From Sphingomonas phyllosphaerae (lineage in GTDB: Bacteria > Pseudomonadota > Alphaproteobacteria > Sphingomonadales > Sphingomonadaceae), in the NCBI GenBank assembly GCA_036946405.1, contig JAQIJC010000001.1, positions 1,433,001-1,497,000 of the forward strand: a stretch of DNA of 64,000 nucleotides. Direction: 5' to 3'. The notes beneath the pieces were generated by a model. That model saw nothing but the letters and a program-made list of their open reading frames with translations, had not been told where the DNA came from and ran no database searches. Positions within the stretch are counted from its first letter, which is position 1. Every line of letters starts with the position of its first letter. Made by a program: the position numbers and the translations under genes. Shown piece by piece: positions 58,558 to 64,000 of the stretch.

Positions 58558-59850
58558 GTGACTTCCGGCTTTGAGCGCGACCGCGACGAATTCACCCGCG
58601 GCGCCCGCGCGATCGTCGTCTACCCCGACCTCGGCGGATCGAGCCGCGACGCCGAGGCGCGGCTTGAGGAAACCGCCGGGCTCGCCGAGGCGATCGGCGT
58701 GCTCGTCGTCGACCGGGTCGCACTCCGCATCCGCACCCCGCGCGCCGCGACCCTGCTCGGGTCTGGGCAGATCGAGGAACTCGCCGCGCGCGCGCGGATG
58801 GAGGAGGCCGGGCTGATCGTCGTCGACGGCAGCTTGACCCCGATCCAGCAGCGCAACCTCGAAACCGCGCTCGAAGCGAAGGTGATCGACCGCACCGGGC
58901 TGATCCTCGAAATCTTCGGCGAGCGCGCCGCGACCGCCGAGGGGCGGTTGCAGGTCGAGCTGGCGCACCTCGATTATCAATCGGGTCGGCTGGTGCGCAG
59001 CTGGACCCATCTCGAACGCCAGCGCGGCGGCTTCGGCTTCCTCGGCGGTCCGGGCGAAACGCAAATCGAGGCCGACCGCCGGCTGATCCGCGACCGCATG
59101 GCGCGGCTGCGGCGCGAGCTGGATCAGGTCACCCGCACCCGCGGACTTCACCGCGAGCGCCGGCAGCGCGCGCCATGGCCGGTGATCGCGCTGGTCGGCT
59201 ACACCAACGCCGGCAAGTCGACGCTCTTCAACCGCCTGACCGGCGCGCACGTCATGGCGGAGGACCTGCTGTTCGCGACGCTCGACCCGACGTTGCGGCA
59301 GGTGTCGCTGCCCGGCATCGACAAGGCGATCCTGTCCGATACGGTGGGGTTCGTCTCGGAACTGCCGACGCAATTGGTCGCGGCGTTCAAGGCGACGCTG
59401 GAGGAGGTCGTGTCCGCCGACCTGCTCGTCCACGTCCGCGACGTCGCCCACCCGGACAGCGCGGCGCAAAAGGCCGATGTCGAGAGCGTGCTCGCCGAGG
59501 TCGGGGTGACCGAGACGACTCCGGTGATCGAGGCGTGGAACAAGCTCGACCTGCTGGATGGCGACGCACGCGATGATCTGCTCGCTGAAGCGGCGCGGCG
59601 CGACGACGTGGTGCCGCTCTCCGCGCTAACCGGCGAGGGTGTCGACGCGCTGGTCCGTCACATCGGCGACCTGCTGACGCAGGGGCACGTCCGCTACACG
59701 CTGGCGCTGGATGCGGCGGACGGGGCAGGGGCGGCGTGGCTCCACGCGCACGGCGAGGTGCTCGACAGTTATGTCGAGGACGAGCGCATGGTCTACGAGG
59801 TCCGCATGTCGCCAGCCGACCATGAACGCTTCCTCACGCGCGGGGAGTGA
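58558..59850 (+). CDS. hflX: GTPase HflX
   Basis: 430 residues from GTG 58558 (MTSGFERDRDEF), downstream of the GGAGG in the hfq tail; a CTG at 58552 has better spacing but is a rarer start. N-terminal HflX domain: RAIVVYPDLGG, GLIVVDGSLTPIQQRNLETA, FGFLGGPGETQIEADRRLIR. G1 ALVGYTNAGKSTLFNRLTGA, G3 DTVGFVSELPTQLV, G4 WNKLDLLDGDA. Ribosome-splitting GTPase. Usual partner of hfq in alphaproteobacteria. Confidence 0.95.
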   Translation: MTSGFERDRDEFTRGARAIVVYPDLGGSSRDAEARLEETAGLAEAIGVLVVDRVALRIRTPRAATLLGSGQIEELAARARMEEAGLIVVDGSLTPIQQRNLETALEAKVIDRTGLILEIFGERAATAEGRLQVELAHLDYQSGRLVRSWTHLERQRGGFGFLGGPGETQIEADRRLIRDRMARLRRELDQVTRTRGLHRERRQRAPWPVIALVGYTNAGKSTLFNRLTGAHVMAEDLLFATLDPTLRQVSLPGIDKAILSDTVGFVSELPTQLVAAFKATLEEVVSADLLVHVRDVAHPDSAAQKADVESVLAEVGVTETTPVIEAWNKLDLLDGDARDDLLAEAARRDDVVPLSALTGEGVDALVRHIGDLLTQGHVRYTLALDAADGAGAAWLHAHGEVLDSYVEDERMVYEVRMSPADHERFLTRGE

Positions 59851-59897
59851 TCCTTCCCGTCATCCCCGCGCAGGCGAGACTTCTGCGAACGTCATCC

Positions 59898-59992
59898 GTC
59901 ATGCCGGACTTGTTCCGGCATCCACCGATCCGCGAACCCGCCAGCCAATGATGTCGAGGAACAGTGGACCCCGAAACAAGTCCGGGGTGACG
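59898..59992. repeat. Dispersed palindrome 'CCGGACTTGTTCCGG...GTGGACCCC', copy 2
   Basis: CGTCATGCCGGACTTGTTCC with GGCATCCACCG and mirror CAGTGGACCCCGAAACAAGT with CCGGGGTGACGG. Copy 1 is at 5858-5952. The 228-base gap to mazG also has a further half copy at the mazG end. Confidence 0.85.
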
Positions 59993-60078
59993 GAGTACCG
60001 GGGACGATTTCCGGACCTTCGCAGAGGTCTCGCGCATGCGGGGATTCAGACGTGCCGGTGTCCGTGAGATTCGGGACG

Positions 60079-60885
60079 TCAGAGGTTCTGGATCCCCGCC
60101 CGCGCGGGGACGACGAACGCCTCTGAGGTCGTCGCCCCTGCTTCCGCCTCCGCCTCTGCCTTGACCCTCACCCACAGCGCCTCTTTCTCAGCCAGCGGCA
60201 TCCCGGCGAACGCTGCCCCGGCCGCCGCCTCCATCGCCCGGAAGCGTCGCTCGAACTTCCCCGTCGCCGCACGCAACGCCGCCTCCGGTTCGACGCCCAG
60301 ATGCCGCGCCCAGTTCACCACCGCGAACAGCACGTCGCCGACTTCGTCCGCCACCTCGGCCGGCGTCGTCGCCGCCGCGACCTCGGCCAGCTCCTCGTCG
60401 ATCTTGGCCCGCGGGCCCTCGGTATCCGGCCAGTCGAATCCGATCCGCGCCGCACGGTTCTGGATCTTCTCGGCGCGCAGCAGCGCCGGCAACCCTCGCG
60501 CCACGCCGTCCAGCGGGCTTGCCGCGCCCTTGGCGGCGCGCTCGGCGGCCTTGACCTCTTCCCAGCGATGATGCCCGCCCTCGGCCTCGCCGCGGAAGAT
60601 ATGCGGGTGCCGGCGCTCCATCTTGTCGCTGATCGCCGCCGCCACGTCGTCGAACGCGAATGCGCCCGCCTCTTCGGCGATGCGGCTGTGGAACACGACC
60701 TGCAGCAGCAGGTCACCCAATTCCTCCTTCAACTCGGCCAGATCACCGCGCTCAATCGCGTCGGCGACCTCATAGGCTTCTTCGATCGTATAGGGCGCGA
60801 TCGTCGCGAAGGTCTGTGCGCGGTCCCATTCGCAACCGTCCGGCCCACGAAGCCGCGCCATGATGGCGATCAGCCGTTCGATCAT
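60079..60885 (-). CDS. mazG: Nucleoside triphosphate pyrophosphohydrolase MazG
   Basis: 268 residues from the ATG at 60883-60885 (in-frame ATG at 60960 is too far upstream). Two MazG domains: CEWDRAQTFATIAPYTIEEA, EELGDLLLQVVFHSRIAEEA (EExxE region), the linker, then FDWPDTEGPRAKIDEELAEV and DEVGDVLFAVVNWARHLGVE. It hydrolyses NTPs to NMP and pyrophosphate. The last 9 residues (PARAGIQNL) and the stop (60079-60081) are encoded by a half palindrome (60080-60117), so the repeat has replaced or extended the natural end. Confidence 0.92.
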   Translation of the reverse strand: MIERLIAIMARLRGPDGCEWDRAQTFATIAPYTIEEAYEVADAIERGDLAELKEELGDLLLQVVFHSRIAEEAGAFAFDDVAAAISDKMERRHPHIFRGEAEGGHHRWEEVKAAERAAKGAASPLDGVARGLPALLRAEKIQNRAARIGFDWPDTEGPRAKIDEELAEVAAATTPAEVADEVGDVLFAVVNWARHLGVEPEAALRAATGKFERRFRAMEAAAGAAFAGMPLAEKEALWVRVKAEAEAEAGATTSEAFVVPARAGIQNL

Positions 60886-61005
60886 CTCCGCTTTCCTCGT
60901 CGACGGGCGCGCGATCCGCGCGCCACCTGTGCACGCTGGTGGCGCGCGCGGCGCGATCACGCAACTGTCGTCACGGCATCGTGGGACCTCTCCCCGAGAA
61001 TGACG

Positions 61006-61329
61006 CTAGCGCGGGGTCTTTCCGCGCCACCGCAAGGACCGGGCGTTGAGCGCATGGAGATCGACCGCATCATTCGCCACCGCCTCTCCCAGCGCGATCG
61101 CGGCGTCCAGCACCGCGTCCGGTGCGTGCGCATAGGCGGGGCGGCGGGAAATGTGATCGTACCAGCGCCCGCCACAGGCATGGTCAAGCAGGATCCGCTG
61201 GAAGCAATGATCCGCGAGCACCGGCCAGTCGCGCGAGCGCGCGAGGTGCGGCAGCGTCTCGCGCGTCAGGGTGAGCCAGCGCCGTTCGCGCGCGTCACGC
61301 CCGGCGCGGAAGTGAGGAAGGTCCGCCAT
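61006..61329 (-). CDS. Small conserved protein, unknown
   Basis: 107 residues from the ATG at 61327-61329 (alternatives 61347 and 61377 are in frame). Sequence: HFRAGRDARERRWLTLTRET, LADHCFQRILLDHACGGRWY, DHISRRPAYAHAPDAVLDAA then LNARSLRWRGKTPR. I recall close relatives annotated as a GCN5-like or domain-of-unknown-function protein in sphingomonads, but the acetyltransferase fold is not visible here, so function is left open. The lpdA terminator (61375-61408) lies just upstream of its 5' end. Confidence 0.6.
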   Translation of the reverse strand: MADLPHFRAGRDARERRWLTLTRETLPHLARSRDWPVLADHCFQRILLDHACGGRWYDHISRRPAYAHAPDAVLDAAIALGEAVANDAVDLHALNARSLRWRGKTPR

Positions 61330-61374
61330 CGCCGTATAACGCCGCATCCGCGCCGGCGCTTGCGTACAGGCGAA

Positions 61375-61408
61375 CAAAAAGCGGGGGTTGCCATCGGCAG
61401 CCCCCGCT
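61375..61408 (-). terminator. Rho-independent terminator of lpdA
   Basis: Minus strand: AGCGGGGG (61401-61408) with an inner TGCC/GGCA stem pairs with CCCCCGCT (61380-61387), then TTTTTGTT (61373-61380 on plus as AAAAA). A perfect 8-bp stem and a T-run, 43 bases beyond the lpdA stop. Confidence 0.92.
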
Positions 61409-61450
61409 TCGTCGCGGATCAGGCGTCAGCGAAGCACCACGGCGCCCGCG

Positions 61451-62851
61451 TCAGATGTGGATCGGCTTGCCCTGTACCGCCATCGCGGCTTCCTTGACGG
61501 CTTCCGAATGCGTCGGGTGCGCGTGGCAGGTGTAGGCGATGTCCTCGCTGGTCGCGCCGAACTCCATCGCCTGCGCCGCCTGCGCGATCATCGTGCCCGC
61601 GACGCTCGCGATGCACCACACGCCCAGCACGCGGTCGGTCTTGGCGTCGGCAATCACCTTCACCAGCCCGTCCGGCTCGTGGTTGGTCTTGGCGCGGCTG
61701 TTCGCCATCATCGGGAACTTGCCGACCTTGATCTGGCCCTGCTCGCGCGCGGCTTCCTCGGTCAGCCCGACGCCAGCGATCTCGGGCCAGGTATAGACGA
61801 CCGACGGGATGATCGCATGGTTCACGATGCCGTGCTGACCGGCGATGTTCTCCGCCACCGCAATGCCTTCGTCCTCGGCCTTGTGCGCGAGCATCGGGCC
61901 GGGGACGACGTCGCCGATCGCCCACACGCCGTCCGCCTTGGTGCGGAAATCGTGGTCGATCTCGATCTGGCCGCGCTGGTTGGTCGACAGGCCGGCGGCC
62001 TCAAGGTTGAGCCCGTCGGTATTCGGACGACGCCCGATCGACACCAGCACATGGCTCGCCTCGATCGTCGTCGCGTCGCCACCCGCGGCGGGCTCGACGG
62101 TCAGGATCGCCTTGTCGCCCTCGACCTTGATCGCGGTGACCTTGGTCGACAGCTGGAAGTCGATGCCCTGCTTCTTGAAGATCTTGTTCGATTCCTTACG
62201 GATGTCGCCGTCGAACCCTGGCAGGATCTGGTCGAGATATTCGACGCACGTCACCTTTGCGCCGAGGCGGCGCCACACGCTGCCCAGCTCAAGCCCGATC
62301 ACCCCGCCGCCGATCACGACCAGATGCTCCGGAACGGTCGGCAGGTCGAGCGCGCCGGTCGAATCCACGATAATCTTCTGGTCGATCTCGACGCCCGGCA
62401 GCGGCGTGACGCTGGAGCCGGTCGCGATCACGATGTTCTTCGCGGTCACGGTCTGCCCGGCGACATCGACGCTATGCGCGTCCTTGAACGCGGCGCGGCC
62501 CTTCAGCCACGTCACCTTGTTCTTCTTGAACAGATATTCGATGCCGCCGGTCAGCTGCTTCACCGCGTCGCGGCGCTGGCCGTGCATCGTGTCGAGATCG
62601 AGTTCGACCGTCGTCTTGATCCCCAGCTTCGCCATCGCGCCATTGGCGGCATGGTCGTACAGCTCCGACGCGTGGAGCAGCGCCTTCGACGGAATGCAGC
62701 CGACGTTCAGGCAGGTGCCGCCCAGCGTCTCGCGGCTCTCGGCGCACGCGGTCTTGAGCCCGAGCTGCGCAGCGCGGATCGCCGCGACATAGCCGCCGGG
62801 GCCGGCACCGATCACGAGGACGTCATAGTCGTACTGCTGTTCGTCAGCCAT
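61451..62851 (-). CDS. lpdA: Dihydrolipoyl dehydrogenase (E3)
   Basis: 466 residues from the ATG at 62849-62851 (GGAG spacing favours this over 62857). FAD Rossmann motif VLVIGAGPGGYVAAIRAAQL, redox disulfide GGTCLNVGCIPSKAL, NAD motif VVIGGGVIGLELGSVWRRLG, and HAHPTHSEAVKEAA at the end carrying the catalytic His. Reoxidises the lipoyl groups of OdhB and PDH E2. Co-oriented with odhB after 129 bases that contain a palindrome (62862-62966). Terminator follows at 61375-61408. Confidence 0.97.
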   Translation of the reverse strand: MADEQQYDYDVLVIGAGPGGYVAAIRAAQLGLKTACAESRETLGGTCLNVGCIPSKALLHASELYDHAANGAMAKLGIKTTVELDLDTMHGQRRDAVKQLTGGIEYLFKKNKVTWLKGRAAFKDAHSVDVAGQTVTAKNIVIATGSSVTPLPGVEIDQKIIVDSTGALDLPTVPEHLVVIGGGVIGLELGSVWRRLGAKVTCVEYLDQILPGFDGDIRKESNKIFKKQGIDFQLSTKVTAIKVEGDKAILTVEPAAGGDATTIEASHVLVSIGRRPNTDGLNLEAAGLSTNQRGQIEIDHDFRTKADGVWAIGDVVPGPMLAHKAEDEGIAVAENIAGQHGIVNHAIIPSVVYTWPEIAGVGLTEEAAREQGQIKVGKFPMMANSRAKTNHEPDGLVKVIADAKTDRVLGVWCIASVAGTMIAQAAQAMEFGATSEDIAYTCHAHPTHSEAVKEAAMAVQGKPIHI

Positions 62852-62861
62852 TTCCATGTCT

Positions 62862-62966
62862 CCACCCCGGCGCACGCCGGGGGCCAGTTACGGGCCGGAG
62901 ATAGGGACCGCCGCGCCCGGTTACATCTGCTTTCCCAACTGGACCCCGGCGTTCGCCGGGGTGGTG
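62862..62966. repeat. Dispersed palindrome 'CACCCCGGCGCACGCCGGGGGCCAG', copy between odhB and lpdA
   Basis: CCACCCCGGCGCACGCCGGG with GGCCAGTTACG and mirror CAACTGGACCCCGGCGTTCG with CCGGGGTGGTG. Same family as 57679-57785 and inside the odhB-lpdA transcript, so it would be transcribed as an RNA hairpin. Confidence 0.8.
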
Positions 62967-62980
62967 CGTTGGGCTAGGTC

Positions 62981-64000
62981 TTACAGGTCGATCAGGATGC
63001 GCGTCGGATCCTCGATCGCGTTCTTCAGCGCGACGAGGAAGGTCACCGCCTCGCGGCCGTCGATCAGGCGGTGGTCGTAGCTGAGCGCCAGATACATCAT
63101 CGGCCGCACCACGACCTGACCGTCACGCACCACCGGACGCTCCTCGATGCGGTGCAGGCCGAGCACCGCCGACTGCGGCGGGTTGATGATCGGGGTCGAC
63201 ATCAGCGAGCCGAACACGCCGCCGTTCGAGATTGTGAAGGTGCCGCCCTTCATCTCGTCCATCTTGAGCGTGCCGTCCTTGGCGCGCTTGCCGAAGTCGC
63301 CGATCGTCCTCTCGATGCCCGCGACCGACAGGTCCTGCGCGTCGCGGATCACCGGCACGACCAGGCCGTTCGGCGCGCTGACCGCGACCGAGATGTCGGC
63401 ATAATCGTGGTAGACGATCTCGTCGCCCTCGACCGAGGCGTTGACCGACGGGATGTCCTTCAGCGCCATCGTCGCGGCCTTCACGAAGAAGCCCATGAAG
63501 CCCAGCCGGACGCCGTGCTTCTTCTCGAACAGATCCTTGTACTTGGCGCGCGCCTCGATCACCGCGGTCATGTCGACGTCGTTGAACGTCGTCAGCATCG
63601 CGGCGGTGTTCTGCGCTTCCTTCAGGCGCTTGGCGATCGTCTGGCGCAGGCGCGTCATCTTGACGCGCTCCTCCTTGCGGCCACCCGACGTCGGTGCCGC
63701 AGCCGGTGCGGCCTGCGCTTCCGGCGCGCTCGTCGGCTTGGTCGACGCCGCGGCGGCGACATCTTCCTTGGTCAGGCGACCGTCCTTGCCGGTGCCCTTG
63801 ACCGTCGAGGGATCGACGCCGTGTTCGAGCACCGCGCGACGCACCGACGGCGACAGCGCCGCCGCGGCATCACCCGAGGGCGCGGACGAGGCGGCCGGGG
63901 TCGGGCTTTCGGTCACCGCCGGCTGCGGCGCGGCGCTCTTCGCCGGCGCGCCATCACCGCTCTCGATCGTGGCGATCAGTGCGCCGACCTCGACCGTGTC
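62981..64000 (-). CDS. odhB: 2-oxoglutarate dehydrogenase E2 (dihydrolipoyl succinyltransferase), partial 5' end
   Basis: The gene continues past the right edge; 340 codons are seen. At the edge is the end of a lipoyl domain ([20 protein letters not shown]), then an Ala/Pro linker, E3-binding domain ([35 protein letters not shown]), a second linker and the catalytic domain: [40 protein letters not shown], and active-site [20 protein letters not shown]. Sequence ends DPTRILIDL, as in OdhB/SucB rather than PDH E2. Succinyl transfer to CoA. The apparent start at 63916 is a GTG inside the frame and is not the gene's start. Confidence 0.96.
   Translation of the reverse strand, partial: DTVEVGALIATIESGDGAPAKSAAPQPAVTESPTPAASSAPSGDAAAALSPSVRRAVLEHGVDPSTVKGTGKDGRLTKEDVAAAASTKPTSAPEAQAAPAAAPTSGGRKEERVKMTRLRQTIAKRLKEAQNTAAMLTTFNDVDMTAVIEARAKYKDLFEKKHGVRLGFMGFFVKAATMALKDIPSVNASVEGDEIVYHDYADISVAVSAPNGLVVPVIRDAQDLSVAGIERTIGDFGKRAKDGTLKMDEMKGGTFTISNGGVFGSLMSTPIINPPQSAVLGLHRIEERPVVRDGQVVVRPMMYLALSYDHRLIDGREAVTFLVALKNAIEDPTRILIDL

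Overview
The window is about 64 kb of GC-rich chromosomal DNA from an alphaproteobacterium, most likely a Sphingomonas or close relative in the Sphingomonadaceae. The evidence is the gene order dusB-ntrBC-ntrYX-hfq-hflX with mazG nearby (a classic alphaproteobacterial block), an Hfq with two fused Sm-like domains (a sphingomonad trait as far as I recall), fused IspDF and CysNC, TonB-dependent receptors instead of porin-type uptake, and several families of short dispersed palindromic repeats between genes. I see no rRNA, tRNA, prophage, insertion sequence or CRISPR array.

Layout. 1-16.5 kb is an accessory, uptake and catabolism region: a partial esterase, a cupin, an HNH nuclease, a Gfo/Idh dehydrogenase divergent from an SsuD-like flavin monooxygenase and an MFS carrier, a TonB receptor translationally close to a Tat-type sulfatase, an NTF2-like protein, a MetX-like hydrolase, a carboxylesterase, and a siderophore receptor with a Fur-box-like operator. 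16.5-28.7 kb is housekeeping: purEK, a luciferase-like oxidoreductase, a HAD nucleotidase-dapD pair, glpX with a CPBP protease, sulfate activation cysD-cysNC-cysQ, an EEP-family phosphatase, and a metallo-beta-lactamase-fold gene broken by a one-base frameshift.

28.97-42.03 kb is one large chemotaxis-type operon: STAS, CheY, CheA, CheW, one soluble multi-HAMP receptor, two membrane receptors, a second CheW, CheR, CheB, and a closing 557-aa protein that resembles a degenerate receptor with two remnant hairpins. 42-50 kb holds rnd with an I78 inhibitor lipoprotein, aspS (non-discriminating signature), a beta carbonic anhydrase, lipA-ratA, and ispDF-hypothetical-cinA. 50.4-59.9 kb is the nitrogen/redox two-component block dusB-ntrBC-ntrYX followed by hfq-hflX. 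60-64 kb has mazG, a small conserved protein, lpdA, and the 3' part of odhB (right edge).

Working together: organosulfur and ester utilisation at the left end (monooxygenase, sulfatase, receptors) sits in the same window as assimilatory sulfate activation. The che operon carries a full receptor-kinase-adaptation set but no flagellar genes, CheZ or CheD. Many genes are coupled by ATGA or TGATG overlaps. The intergenic repeats often abut stop codons and, in mazG and the CPBP gene, supply the last codons. The most interesting points for follow-up are the degenerate receptor-like protein, the shared C-terminal tail of the three receptors, the tandem Hfq, the NtrX without GAFTGA, and the frameshifted metallohydrolase.
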